Assembly: GCF_964275005.1 (NCBI RefSeq)
Contig: NC_092690.1
Location: 4,566,836 to 4,630,835, forward strand
Origin: Diadema setosum
Taxonomy: Eukaryota; Echinodermata; Echinoidea; Diadematoida; Diadematidae
DNA length: 64,000 nucleotides
Reading direction: 5' to 3'
The notes beneath the pieces are model-generated. The model saw nothing but the letters and a program-made list of their open reading frames with translations. It had not been told where the DNA came from and did not search any database. The stretch's first letter is position 1; each line of letters begins with the position of its first letter. Shown here in pieces: positions 1-11,816 of this stretch. The position numbers and the translations under genes were made by a program.

Positions 1-2990
1 TTAGAAAAAAAAAAGTGGAATATTTTTCATACTTTCGTGGTATAATTAGTGTAACATAACGGTATTTGTTGTCCAACAATGATGGAACCTGAACTTAGCC
101 AAAAGTTTGAAATTTCATTACTTTTTGCTGTATTGGCCAACCTCTCTCAAAGTAGTCTGTTGATGTCTTCTTATTTCGCAGCATTTGATGAATTTGCACA
201 ATATTTAATGCCTATTTATCATGCTACCATATTACTTTAAATTCATGTGTGAACATAATAACCGTATTTTGTGCTGTGTTTTGCTCAATTTCTCACACTT
301 TTATCATTAATACTATACCTCCAATGGAAAATACAACTTCTCATACATGTCCCGTGTAATTATGAGGAGTATCAATGATTAGACAATTTGAACTCGTGAT
401 TTATTGATCTAGTAACATGCGTTATTCTGAATATTCAGACGGGGACATCTTAACCACCAGTTTTGGTTCAAGTATGTTGGGACATATTTACATGCACATG
501 CATTTTTAGAAAGAAATGTAAAAGAATGAAATTATATTTCCCCTCCATAGTCATTTCTCAACCGTCTCTGTATAGGTATTTTTAAAACAGAAACAAAAAT
601 GTCAAAATGAGTACAGGGGGGAGTGCACATCGTATTCACATCGTTCTTGATTCTTTTTTTTTTTTCACGAGTTCAACTGATGAAAAATTGTTATTGCCCG
701 TTAGTTTCCGTGATTTCTCGCGTTTGCTGAAGTTGTGTTGAACGACACCAACGCCATTGACGATTTATCCCAGAGAAACACACAGACTGCATAGGGATCT
801 GTACTTCCTAGGATTACTCGTTGGTTTTATTGGCCTACCCTGCCTTCATTATCCACTACTGACTAAATCCATTGTGGTAACTTTGATCGTGTACTTGTGA
901 TCATCATACCAAACGTGTGCCACGGACATAGCGGATTAACGCCTTGCGGCCAGCCTGCTTTACAGTATAATTATGTACCTTTTGTCTGTGTACGGAACAA
1001 TACGCGACAGCCACAGATTGCCTGGATTCCAGACCCTCTGCTCGTACGCTTTCGCTCTAGAGTGACGCCTTCAACGTCGAAAACTGGACTAGCTTTAGGT
1101 TGATTTGCCTTCAGCAAAGGCTGCGAATTCGTCGCCGCGGAGTCCAGGTGGCAGGTGGTCTGGAAACCCGACTAGCAAATAGGTCTATCGTGCCTATCTG
1201 AAAGCGTCGAGACCACCTCTCCCGCTGGCTTTGGTATATAGAATATTGATAATTCTATAAGAAATTCGATGGATTTTTGTTAAAACGGGATATACAACAT
1301 CTTATCATTATAACTCTGCAAACTTCTAGATATTATAACATTCATTCTACTTTCCACTTCTATCCAATTTACAACCACATCATGTACGCTGCCATTGGCT
1401 GATGGCGCAAGCAAGTATAGGCCTAACAACATTATGTCACTCCTCACGACTTCTTTATTATTATTATTCCCTTCATCATCATCATCATCATTATCATTAT
1501 CACAAACATGACCTCCCGAGAAAGAATAAGGACTATTGCAGCTTTAAACAGTGCGTATTAATAATTATATACAACGCTGCGCAGCAATGAAAAGGAACAG
1601 CAATAAGCTGAAAAAGTATAATGGTTAATGTAATAGAGATACTGCTTTAACCTATTACTGCAATGCTGCCACTTTTAAACAAACCACGCAACAACAAACA
1701 CTCTGGGATCCTAGATACCCATTCTCAAAGTAGGCCTAGATAACGACGGGTCTAGGTATAGATATACATAGTAGATACCTTTTCTTCTCTCATCTTGTAG
1801 TGTTTGCATAATGAGGTTGCAATCTTTTACATAAGTAAACATGAATATGATCACAAATATATTTTCCGGGAAGGGGGAGGGGGAAAAGGCCGAGGCGGGG
1901 TGTTTTTATTTCCGATAAATCTTCGAGTTACGTCTTGGTGGTAACCGCATGGCAGTGAGGTGTTATCCTATTACAGGTCCTGAATCGGAAAGGAGACTAT
2001 CGAATGAGGCTAATGATACCTGAACAGGAATTTTAAGTTTAAAAACATATTGAACTTGGAAGTAACAATAAAGTGCAGTACAATATTACTGACAATATGT
2101 GCTGAAGGAACACATTGCATAGAGTTACACTGCTTTGGGTGTGTAGAATCAACAAACCTTATACATGCAAAAATCACGATAACAACTTAATTGACGTTAT
2201 CAGTTTGACAATAATTCCACCTAAATGCATCTGCGAAATTAAGCAGAACTATTTTTTATATACATCGTCGAGATAGTATATCTAAAAACAAAAATGATAA
2301 ATTGAGGCTGACAAAGGGGGGGGGATCCAAAAATTCCTTAAAGAGGGGGCGCCTTTAAAAAAAAAAAAAATCAAAGGGGAGCGGATGCCCCTTCCATCTT
2401 TTTTTCTCAGTATTTCTTTTGTTTAACCAAAAAAAAAAAAAAAAAAAAGGTGGGGCGCGCGCCCGATGCATCCCCCACCCGATTGGCCACTGTTACATAA
2501 TTATGACTGGTAAACAGATTGACAAAAGGGATATTAAAGAATGTCAGATAACAGTCAGAAAAATAGAGATAGGTAGAAAGACCAGGAACTACGTGATCAC
2601 TCCAAGGGCAGAAGAACCTCATCTCCTGGGCGGTTTAAGCAAATGAAATAATTCTAATGGTGAAATCAAATATAAGAAATGATAGAAGCAGATAAACAAT
2701 GCAAAAATTTTTAGTTTGAGAAGTCATTTTGGGTGAAAAAGAATTTCATCATCTTTGACAATTGCATCACGTCTTCTTGCTCTTCTTATAATTTGCATAC
2801 GGAAAATGCGACAAATCACTGTCCACTCACGCAGTGTGAGCATCCGTTGCGTGAGCTATCACAGCTATACGTGTTGGCCGGGAAAGACAATAGGTAATGA
2901 TTGATTCACGGTACCCATCGCGAAAGAGTTAATCTTCTCGGGACAAACAAACGTTTAGGGCACTCTGGAGAGACTTCTACGTCTCAAATC
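1..2990. other. No gene recognised; anonymous AT-rich DNA
   Basis: No open frame here resembles a known protein. It holds a short trinucleotide tract (CAT/ATT type) near 1450-1502, an A-run next to a T-run near 2340-2450 and short G-runs. It could contain distal regulatory DNA or exons too short to recognise. Confidence 0.5.
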
Positions 2991-3525
2991 TACACTGCAA
3001 AAAGTCCGGTGTTGAATAGTGAACACCGAGCTGGTGTTAAATTTTCGGTGCTCATTTATGGTGTTAAATTAACACCTCCGGGTGTCATTTCCAAATTTTA
3101 AAGTGTTTTTTGAAGAGTTTCTTAGTAACTGCACTTCTTGTTGAATTTTAATTTAAACAAGACGATCAAGAATTTTACATTAAAATACTAGATTTTTGAA
3201 AAAATGTGAAAATAAATTTACACCAAAGTAACACCAGCTGGTGTGGTCCCTTATTGAAGCTGGACGGGTGTTAAACCATTGATATTAACACCATCAAATA
3301 TCAAATCAACACCATGTGGTGTCATTTTTGAATTAACACCAGTACAGTGTCAAAATAACACCAGGTACAGTGTCAAATTAACACCACGAAGTGTCAGGTG
3401 AACATTTTTCAACACCATCACAGTGCATTTTTAACACCTGTGGGTGTGGTCCTCTATTGAAGTTTGATCGGTGTTAGATTTAACACCCGTGGTGTTAAAT
3501 CTAACACCGATGTTTTTACAGTGTA
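2991..3525. mobile_element. Small TA-flanked inverted-repeat element (Tc1/mariner-like MITE)
   Basis: The left end reads TACACTGCAAAAA and the right end is its near inverse, TTTTTACAGTGTA, fitting a TA target duplication with CACTGYAAAAA ends. The inside is packed with GGTGTTAA and TTAACACC copies in both orientations. There is no transposase frame, so it is non-autonomous. Family assignment rests on ends and TA only. Confidence 0.65.
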
Positions 3526-5067
3526 TTGTACGTGTGGCACCTTCGCTGTATGCTGATACGCGCAGTCTATTGGCGATCTTTAGAAACAGGGTTTGTTTTG
3601 TATTCTTCCTCCCATTCACCCTTCCCGCGGCCCTTCGTTGGCTTTGGTTGTGGCCCCTTTCATTCACTAATATTAGTCGCAGCCCTTTTGATTATTTTGC
3701 CGCGGCCCTTTGGACTCTTTGGTCGCAGGTTTTTTAATCGTTTCGCTGCAGCCTCCTCGATCACTATCTCTTGGCTGCAGTCCCTATATCATAGTCCTAT
3801 ACATGACATGCATGACTTCAGCGATCCATAAACGTCAAACAATATACATCGGCTGGTGAGCTAAATAGAGACTCGATTCATTCACAAGATACCATACATG
3901 CTACAGAATATTATGACCTCCTCGAGACATGCTGTTTTTATGAAATGGTGTGTAATATGTCACTACATGGTGCAATAAATGTCTGTATCCATCACATCCA
4001 CTGCATGTATATTTGTTTCTGTTATTTCTTGTTTAATATATCAGCAATCTAATACCTTTCGCCCTTTCGTATATGAAACTTATAGCTCCTGCCTACGATT
4101 TATGTAGACGAGAACCGCGTTGCAAATCATAGTGAGATATCAAAGGAAATAAGTGGTGGACAGATACTATAAAAAACCTACTTCGTGTCCGCACATGCGT
4201 GGGTGATGGCGATGAGAGATTGTGAACTGCCGCGTCAGAAGAAATCGAATTTTAGTTCAATTGGTGTGGACATGAAATGATCAGCTACCATTGCGTGTTA
4301 GCATATTTATTTATGATCGAATTTGCTTTTGAAAAGAGAATAATAAAGATAATATTCTCGTTATGATATTTGGAGTTTGCAAGTTTGTAAAGTACTGACA
4401 GACTTAAACAGATAGAAAGATATCTAGAATTCAAATAAATTGTTATGAGAGACAGTAATGGTACTCGTCCATCGTCATGCAACCCACGACCCATGGATTT
4501 GTAGCGTTTTCAACATGCCATGATTTCACGGGTGCTTTTGCATAGGCCTACATAATTCACTGATTGACCCCCCCCCCCCAAAAAAGAAAAAAAAGAAAAG
4601 AAAAACAAAACAGGACAAAATAAAGGAAAACAAACACACATACACACAAACACAAGATGACAAAAGCGTCCCCTTCTACATGTATATCATTTAGAGCGTC
4701 GCTGGCAGTGTGCACTGCGTGCGTTGATAGGAATAAAGATAAAAAAAAACATACCTAACAAAAATTGAATTATGGAACTCCGAAAACATATAAAATCATA
4801 GCTTATTAAAACAAAGCAAGATGACGTAGAAACTATAATGACTTATTCCTGTTTTTCTCAACGTTTGAAGCTGTATTTATTTTGTAAACTTAGGGAGATA
4901 GAATTAACTCAACGAGTCATGTAACAACCTATTGATTGTACACGTATCTGCGCTCCCTAGAAGGTCTGAAAACGTAACGCAATACTGTGCTAGTCACAAA
5001 CGCCGCCACGAGAGGGCGTTGTGCTAAAAATGTGGTTTGTCACACTTTTGACAACTTGGAGTTTGGA
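3526..5067. other. No gene recognised
   Basis: No recognisable coding or RNA gene. A C-run and A-rich purine stretch lie near 4567-4640. Short open frames here look random. Confidence 0.45.
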
Positions 5068-5932
5068 AGAAAGATTTGCGGTGACACCATGTGTATTTAG
5101 TCCTTAACCGGATCGTAGTTTGGAAGAAGAGCTTAGAAAGAGGAGAAACGAAGAGGGAAGCGACATATGGGGGTTGTGAGGAGGGCAAAAAATGAGGAGT
5201 GGGAGACAGTAATGGGCTGGAAGTTGAAGTTGCACTAGTGGAGACAGTAGAGAAAGGAACACAGAGAGTGGTAAGGAAGAATAGTGTGAGAATCAAGTAA
5301 GATGTTCGGACATCGTTAGAAGGGGAAAGATGAAATAGAAGGGAAGAGGAAGAGGAAGGAGTTGAATGTTGGAGAATCATGGAGATAGGGGAGAGCATTG
5401 AAGATTCGTGAAACCAAGAGGAGAACGAAGTCGGCGAACAGTGTGGCTATGGAATGCGAATGAATGGAGAAAGGACGATTAACAGAAATAAGGAGGGGTA
5501 AGTAGAGGAGAGGTGAGAATATGTGGAGAGAACGGAGAGAGAGAGAGAGAGAGGGGGGGGAGGGGGGCAATGAAAAGAAGAAGAAAAGAACAAATTGAAA
5601 TTCGAGACGTAAATTAGAGGGAGCTAGTGTAGATTCTAGAATTAAATGCTGCTGCGGAAAAGAAAAATAAATGGAGAGGAAATTGATGACAGTTAAATCC
5701 TGAAAAGGTTCCTGTGGGAGAAATGCAAAAATGAGAAATTAAAATAAGGTTAAAGTGTAGACCTGCGGAGAGAAGACAAGAGAAATAACCTGTAAGGAAA
5801 TGTGTAAATTAAAACTAGTGGTCCTGAAAAGGACCGTTGGGTTGTATGGAAGGAAGAAATAAAAAGAAAAGAAGAAAGAAGAGAACAGAATAGAAAGAAA
5901 AGAAAGATAAGTAGTGTAGAAACAGACAAAAG
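5068..5932 (-). repeat. Left inverted arm of the Penelope-like element
   Basis: Purine-rich on the + strand; it is the reverse complement of 8060-8931 over nearly its whole length. A shared landmark is GTGTAGAAACAGACAAA near 5916 and its complement near 8060. It carries a (GA)n tract near 5537-5553; a second (GA)n tract lies just inside it at 5940-5960. Pyrimidine-rich open frames on the other strand are low-complexity shadows. Confidence 0.8.
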
Positions 5933-6034
5933 TGTAAGAGAGAGAGAGAGAGAGAGAGAGGAAAGAGGAATGAAACACTGAGTAAAGGTACACAGCTAGT
6001 GAAAGTAGAGCAAGAAGTCTAGTTATAAGAATAA

Positions 6035-7579
6035 CTAGGAGAACCGAGGAACTTGACGTTTCGGGCAGGTTGACTGTCCTTCGTCAGAAGTGAAGCGTGA
6101 TCTGAGAGGAGGCGGGCTATATATGGGGAATGCGGACCTAGATGGAAGAGGTCGGTCGAGGCGGGCTCGCAGGCGGGCTGAGCGTCGGCTGTTAGTGGAG
6201 TGTTGTGGTCGTTGATGAGTTCTATTGTTCTTGGAGAGTGTTAGTGGCGGAGTACATCTGTGAGGGCTAACTTGGCTGTTAGTAGGTCGTGGCCGGAGAT
6301 TGGAGTCCGGGTTAGTAGATGGGGTGGACGCCGGTGGTGTGAATGAATTGTGTCGGTGAGGGCGTCTTCTGGAACCAGCGATAGGTGTGGTCGTGAGTGG
6401 AAGGCGCGGTTGACGTCGTGGGCGCTGTTGTGAAGAGGTGGGGGAAGAGTTATGAGAGGAAGAAGTAGAGGGGGGAATGTGCTGTGGAGAGAGTGTGTTG
6501 TTGTTGTCCTTATTGCTGTTTGATTGTTTGTTGATGAGAGGAAGCCAGATGTTGTTGATGTGGAGTCCAGTATCCTGTGTAACAGTGTCGTGTGTGTGAA
6601 TTTCTATGGCTTCTCTGATGCGTCGTGTGTTCCAGTTTTTGATGGATGTGATGAGTTTGCTGTCTTCCCAGTTGATGCGATGTTCCGACTGTTGAGCGTG
6701 TTTCACGATGGCTGACTTTTCCCATTCCGAACGTCTGTAGCATGTTTTGTGTTCTTTCAGTCTGGTCTCTAGCGATCTCCCTGTTTCACCTATGTAGACT
6801 TTGCCGCATTCGCATGGGATCCGGTAGACACCTGGTTGTTTGTGTCTGGAGTGCTTGTCTTTGTGTGAGTGCAATGAATTGTGAAGTTTGTTGGAAGATG
6901 TATGACGGACCTGGATGTTGGCGGACTTGAAGATGCGTTGTAGTTTGTGCGAGGTGGCGCCGAGGTAGGGAAGATTTACAGTTGTGATGGGCTGTTCCTT
7001 GGCTGCTTGGTTGGGATGAGAAGGTGCTTGAGTGTTGATTTTGTGCTTGGGGTATTGGTTGATAGTGGTGAGTGTGTCTGTGATATGTTCGAGTTCTTGT
7101 CGAAGATGTTCTTTGTCGCTGATTTGATGAGCACGACGGACGAGAGCGTTCGGTACTGACTGACGGACTGCTGGATGATGGAAGGAGCGGTAGTGAAGAT
7201 ATCTGTCTGTGTGAGTGGGTTTGCGGTAGACCTGGTGAGAGAAAGTGCCAGCGTTGGTCTTTGTGACGAGAACATCGAGGAAGGGGAGAGAATGGTTGTG
7301 TTCCGTTTCCACTGTGAATGAGATGTTGGAATGTTGTTGGTTGAGGTGTGTGAGGAAGTCGTCCAGTTGATCTGCTTGGTGTGGCCAGATGGTGAAGATG
7401 TCGTCAACATACCGGAGCCAGAGTGAAGGTTTGTGCTGTGCCGTGTGGCTAGTGCGTGACTTTCGAAATGTTCCATGTAAATGTTGGCAATGATCGGTGA
7501 GAGGGGGGAGCCCATGGCTGCGCCTTGTTGCTGTTTGTAGTGTGTGTCCCTCCATCGGAAGGAGGTAGAATTGAGACAT
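6035..7579 (-). CDS. Penelope-like RT (C-terminal part) plus GIY-YIG endonuclease
   Basis: This 514-residue frame starts within the RT palm. LRYVDDIF, the catalytic D-D motif, is near residue 56, followed by the thumb region. A basic linker follows, then a GIY-YIG domain near residues 250-320 with GVYRIPCECGKVYIGETGR and the downstream R..EH signature. The last 130 residues are Ser/Thr/Pro/Arg-rich. The N-terminal half of the RT (LVSFDVESLFTSVPV, GSPLSPIIANIYME) is read between about 7900 and 7440. The GIY-YIG nuclease nicks the target and the RT copies the element's RNA from the nick. The frame end overlaps a candidate hammerhead motif. Annotators will see parts of one retroelement gene here, not a host gene. 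Confidence 0.85.
   Translation of the reverse strand: MSQFYLLPMEGHTLQTATRRSHGLPPLTDHCQHLHGTFRKSRTSHTAQHKPSLWLRYVDDIFTIWPHQADQLDDFLTHLNQQHSNISFTVETEHNHSLPFLDVLVTKTNAGTFSHQVYRKPTHTDRYLHYRSFHHPAVRQSVPNALVRRAHQISDKEHLRQELEHITDTLTTINQYPKHKINTQAPSHPNQAAKEQPITTVNLPYLGATSHKLQRIFKSANIQVRHTSSNKLHNSLHSHKDKHSRHKQPGVYRIPCECGKVYIGETGRSLETRLKEHKTCYRRSEWEKSAIVKHAQQSEHRINWEDSKLITSIKNWNTRRIREAIEIHTHDTVTQDTGLHINNIWLPLINKQSNSNKDNNNTLSPQHIPPSTSSSHNSSPTSSQQRPRRQPRLPLTTTPIAGSRRRPHRHNSFTPPASTPSTNPDSNLRPRPTNSQVSPHRCTPPLTLSKNNRTHQRPQHSTNSRRSARLRARLDRPLPSRSAFPIYSPPPLRSRFTSDEGQSTCPKRQVPRFS
6051..6091 (-). ncRNA. Candidate hammerhead ribozyme of the Penelope-like element
   Basis: On the minus strand the order is ACTT, CTGACGA, a stem-loop (GGACAG paired with CTGCCC around a 5-nt loop, one mismatch), GAAA, then CGTC and AAGT. 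ACTT pairs with AAGT as stem I, and the CTGANGA and GAAA boxes are the hammerhead core. Stem III is minimal. Penelope-like elements are known to carry such minimal type I hammerheads near their repeats. Activity is inferred, not shown. Confidence 0.55.
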
Positions 7580-8040
7580 GTGATGAGGAGGTCGTGTATC
7601 TGTTGTGGTGTGAGTTGTGTTCTGGAAGAAAGAGAAGGGTCATCGGTGAGACGTTGTTTGATGATGTCACAGGCTTCGTTGACAGGAACGCTGGTGAAGA
7701 GTGATTCTACATCAAAGCTGACGAGGGTGTCTGTAGGGTTGATAGTAGTTTGAGAATGAATGTCAATGAAGTGTTTGGAATTGTTAATGTGGTGTTCTGT
7801 GTTGCCAACGAGTGGCTGTAGAATGTCTGACAGGTGTTTGGCTGTTTCGTAGCAAGGGGAACCTCGTGTAGAAATGATGGGGCGGAGAGGCACTGATGGC
7901 TTGTGAATTTTGGGTTGCCCGAAGAGGATGGGACATCTGCTGCAGGAGGCACGGAGTCTGAAATAAAGCTGTTGAGGAAGGGCATTTGATCGATGAAGTT
8001 CGAGGAGCTTGGCGTTGAGTTTCCTCTCGGTGGCAGGAGT
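7440..8040 (-). CDS. Penelope-like RT, N-terminal part
   Basis: Minus-strand frames here encode the start of the RT. There is a FGQPKIHKP-type finger motif near 7920-7895, then RPIISTRGSPCYETAKHL, LVSFDVESLFTSVP and, near 7520-7480, GSPLSPIIANIYME. These are characteristic Penelope-like RT blocks. I place no start codon because the N-terminus merges into the inverted arm. Confidence 0.75.
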
Positions 8041-9316
8041 CGGGTCACTCCTTTGTCTGTTTCTACACTACTTATCTTTTCTTTTCTTTCTATTCTGTTC
8101 TCTTCTTTCTTCTTTTCTTTTTATTTCTTCCTTCCATACAACCCAACGGTCCTTTTCAGGACCACTAGTTTTAATTTACACATTTCCTTACAGGTTATTT
8201 CTCTTGTCTTCTCTCCGCAGGTCTACACTTTAACCTTATTTTAATTTCTCATTTTTGCATTTCTCCCACAGGAACCTTTTCAGGATTTAACTGTCATCAA
8301 TTTCCTCTCCATTTATTTTTCTTTTCCGCAGCAGCATTTAATTCTAGGATCTACACTAGCTCCCTCTAATTTACGTCTCGAATTTCAATTTGTTCTTTTC
8401 TTCTTCTTTTCATTGCCCCCCTCCCCCCCCCCCCTCTCTCTCTTCCTCTCTCTCTCTCCGTTCTCTCCACATATTCTCACCTCTCCTCTACTTACCCCTC
8501 CTTATTTCTGTTAATCGTCCTTTCTCCATTCATTCGCATTCCATAGCCACACTGTTCGCCGACTTCGTTCTCCTCTTGGTTTCACGAATCTTCAATGCTC
8601 TCCCCTATCTCCATGATTCTCCAACATTCAACTCCTTCCTCTTCCTCTTCCCTTCTATTTCATCTTTCCCCTTCTAACGATGTCCGAACATCTTACTTGA
8701 TTCTCACACTATTCTTCCTTACCACTCTCTGTGTTCCTTTCTCTACTGTCTCCACTAGTGCAACTTCAACTTCCAGCCCATTACTGTCTCCCACTCCTCA
8801 TTTTTTGCCCTCCTCACAACCCCCATATGTCGCTTCCCTCTTCGTTTCTCCTCTTTCTAAGCTCTTCTTCCAAACTACGATCCGGTTAAGGACTAAATAC
8901 ACATGGTGTCACCGCAAATCTTTCTTCCTAATTAACTTCACCATGCAAACCTTCAAACAACACATAACTTGGAGTTTGTTACTCATTCAAGGATTAGAAA
9001 GGACCCACCGTAGAGCGGGCCAAAGTGAAAACACGCTTGAGTACCCCGGCGCATCACCGGCTTTTCAAAAGACCGCTCAAAGCGCCGATGAACGGCCGCG
9101 CCGCAGGTTTCCCGCACAATGTAATCTGCCAAGGCGCCTTAGCGGAAATGAAAAAGCGTTTAATCTTCACCAAACAGTCACTGTGCTAGCCGTGCGATGA
9201 ATGAGACAAAAAACAGGATGTAAACCATCGGAGCAACAACAATGAAGAGATTATCAGATTAGGCTGAAACTGAGCATGCTCTATCAACACATTCTGTCCA
9301 TGATTAATGTCAATTT
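7784..9316. repeat. Direct duplication, copy 1 (PLE end plus target DNA)
   Basis: Near-identical to 9775-11307; the start and end pairs share the same 1,991-bp offset. The unit holds the start of the RT region, the right arm, about 220 bp of unassigned GC-rich DNA, and about 160 bp of the small DNA element that was the insertion target. Differences are a few single bases and a C/CT-run length change. Confidence 0.85.
8060..8931 (+). repeat. Right inverted arm of the Penelope-like element
   Basis: Pyrimidine-rich copy complementary to 5068-5932. It is also the core of a direct duplication whose second copy lies 1,991 bp to the right. Its open frames are low-complexity Ser/Leu/Phe strings and I do not take them as genes. 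Confidence 0.8.
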
Positions 9317-9774
9317 AATCATGATTAATGTCAATTTAATTGACGGATGTGATGAGTTTGCTGTCTTCCCAGGATGACAGCAAACTCATCACATCCGTCA
9401 ATTAAATTGACATTAATCATCCGTCAATTAAATTGACATTCCCCCTTCACTGGACGACTTCCTCACACACTTCAACCAACAACATTCCAACATCTCATTC
9501 ACAGTGGAAACGGAACACAACCATTCTCTCCCCTTCCTCGATGTTCTCGTCACAAAGACCAACGCTGGCACTTTCTCTCACCAGGTCTACCGCAAACCCA
9601 CTCACACAGACAGATATCTTCACTACCGCTCCTCCCATCATCCAGCAGTCCGTCAGTCAGTACCGAACGCTCTCGTCCGTCGTGCTCATCAAATCAGCGA
9701 CAAAGAACATCTTCGACAAGATTAATGTCGATTAATGTCAATTTAATTTCAATTTGTCCATGATTAATGTCAAT
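9317..9774. other. Scrambled junction: flipped PLE pieces laced with target-site copies
   Basis: Between the direct copies lie a short piece of the PLE body and its inverse (9343-9400, GATGTGATGAGTTTGC and complement). A 270-bp PLE body fragment also lies here in opposite orientation (about 9450-9720). About six copies of the target sequence ATTAATGTCAATTTAA or its complement sit at the joins. This pattern fits repeated template switching during insertion. Confidence 0.7.
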
Positions 9775-10413
9775 TTAATGTGGTGTTCTGTGTTGCCAAC
9801 GAGTGGCTGTAGAATGTCTGACAGGTGTTTGGCTGTTTCGTAGCAAGGGGAACCTCGTGTAGAAATGATGGGGCGGAGAGGCACTGATGGCTTGTGAATT
9901 TTGGGTTGCCCGAAGAGGATGGGACATCTGCTGGAGGAGGCACGGAGTCTGAAATAAAGCTGTTGAGGAAGGGCATTTGATCGATGAAGTTCGAGGAGCT
10001 TGGTGTTGAGTTTCCTCTCGGTGGCAGGAGTCGGGTCACTCCTTTGTCTGTTTCTACACTACTTATCTTTTCTTTTCTTTCTATTCTGTTCTCTTCTTTC
10101 TTCTTTTCTTTTTATTTCTTCCTTCCATACAACCCAACGGTCCTTTTCAGGACCACTAGTTTTAATTTACACATTTCCTTACAGGTTATTTCTCTTGTCT
10201 TCTCTCCGCAGGTTTACACTTTAACCTTATTTTAATTTCTCATTTTTGCATTTCTCCCACAGGAACCTTTTCAGGATTTAACTGTCATCAATTTCCTCTC
10301 CATTTATTTTTCTTTTCCGCAGCAGCATTTAATTCTAGGATCTACACTAGCTCCCTCTAATTTACGTCTCGAATTTCAATTTGTTCTTTTCTTCTTCTTT
10401 TCATTGCCCCCCT

Positions 10414-10447
<34 letters not shown>

Positions 10448-11307
10448 CCGTTCTCTCCACATATTCTCACCTCTCCTCTACTTACCCCTCCTTATTTCTG
10501 TTAATCGTCCTTTCTCCATTCATTCGCATTCCATAGCCACACTGTTCGCCGACTTCGTTCTCCTCTTGGTTTCACGAATCTTCAATGCTCTCCCCTATCT
10601 CCATGATTCTCCAACATTCAACTCCTTCCTCTTCCTCTTCCCTTCTATTTCATCTTTCCCCTTCTAACGATGTCCGAACATCTTACTTGATTCTCACACT
10701 ATTCTTCCTTACCACTCTCTGTGTTCCTTTCTCTACTGTCTCCACTAGTGCAACTTCAACTTCCAGCCCATTACTGTCTCCCACTCCTCATTTTTTGCCC
10801 TCCTCACAACCCCCATATGTCGCTTCCCTCTTCGTTTCTCCTCTTTCTAAGCTCTTCTTCCAAACTACGATCCGGTTAAGGACTACATACACATGGTGTC
10901 ACCGCAAATCTTTCTTCCTAATTAACTTCACCATGCAAACCTTCAAACAACACATAACTTGGAGTTTGTTACTCATTCAAGGATTAGAAAGGACCCACCG
11001 TAGAGCGGGCCAAAGTGAAAACACGCTTGAGTACCCCGGCGCATCACCGGCTTTTCAAAAGACCGCTCAAAGCGCCGATGAACGGCCGCGCCGCAGGTTT
11101 CCCGCACAATGTAATCTGCCAAGGCGCCTTAGCGGAAATGAAAAAGCGTTTAATCTTCACCAAACAGTCACTGTGCTAGCCGTGCGATGAATGAGACAAA
11201 AAAACAGGATGTAAACCATCGGAGCAACAACAATGAAGAGATTATCAGATTAGGCTGAAACTGAGCATGCTCTATCAACACATTCTGTCCATGATTAATG
11301 TCAATTT
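9775..11307. repeat. Direct duplication, copy 2
   Basis: Second copy of the 1,533-bp unit. Unlike copy 1 it runs straight on at its right end into the remainder of the target element (CAAAGCAGTAACAG onward), so its right edge is the original insertion boundary. Confidence 0.85.
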
Positions 11308-11701
11308 CAAAGCAGTAACAGTATCCCTTCAAAAGTTACAAGACTTGAAAGTGAAGAGTGTGTAAAGGGTTATCAAGAAATGGAAAGGGGCCTCTATCAA
11401 AGACATACCTGATCTCATTACTACAAACACTAAAACGTTGTAGAAAAATGGCTGAAAATGCACTTTTCCATTCCTTTTACGATCTCAAACTTAATATTAC
11501 TGTAGAAGAAGGGAAGCTCTTTCAGAAAATATGAAAAGCCCAATATTGCCTAAGTTGACCCGTTTCACCATTTTGAATCCTCACGTAAACTTATGGGGTG
11601 CGACTTTTTGTTTGTTTTGTGATGCACGGTCACATTTGTAAGTACTACTGAGAATAGGCAGCATTTAAACTTAAACGTAACAAAATGAAATTGATTATCT
11701 G

Positions 11702-11743
11702 AATATAAGAACGACCCAAGTCCATGGAAGACCATTTAAACGT

Positions 11744-11816
<73 letters not shown>

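Larger units (their letters stand above)
5068..8931 (-). mobile_element. Penelope-like element with GIY-YIG endonuclease, flanked by inverted long repeats
   Basis: A minus-strand coding body (about 8040 to 6035) is bracketed by two about 870-bp repeats in opposite orientation: 5068-5932 and 8060-8931. Reverse transcriptase and a GIY-YIG nuclease in one polypeptide is the hallmark of Penelope-like retroelements, which copy RNA at a nicked chromosomal target. Long terminal repeats in direct or inverted order are known for the family. The RT reading frame is interrupted about once or twice, so this copy is probably inactive. The two arms are near-identical, which suggests a fairly recent insertion. 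It sits upstream of the receptor gene and inside a small DNA element (see 9156-11634). Confidence 0.85.
9156..11634 (-). mobile_element. TGTGACC-family small DNA element, split by the Penelope-like insertion
   Basis: The stretches 9156-9316 and 11308-11634 match, in reverse, the intact family member at 27713-28405. Shared landmarks are GCGATGAATG, CACATTCTGTCCAT and AAAGTGAAGAGTGTG. The right end is the family terminus (GATGCACGGTCACA). The left terminus is not seen. Confidence 0.65.

Noticed and set aside
8595-9200. 201-codon frame repeated at 10585-11190
   Set aside because: Low-complexity translation of the PLE arm that runs into target DNA; present twice because of the duplication.
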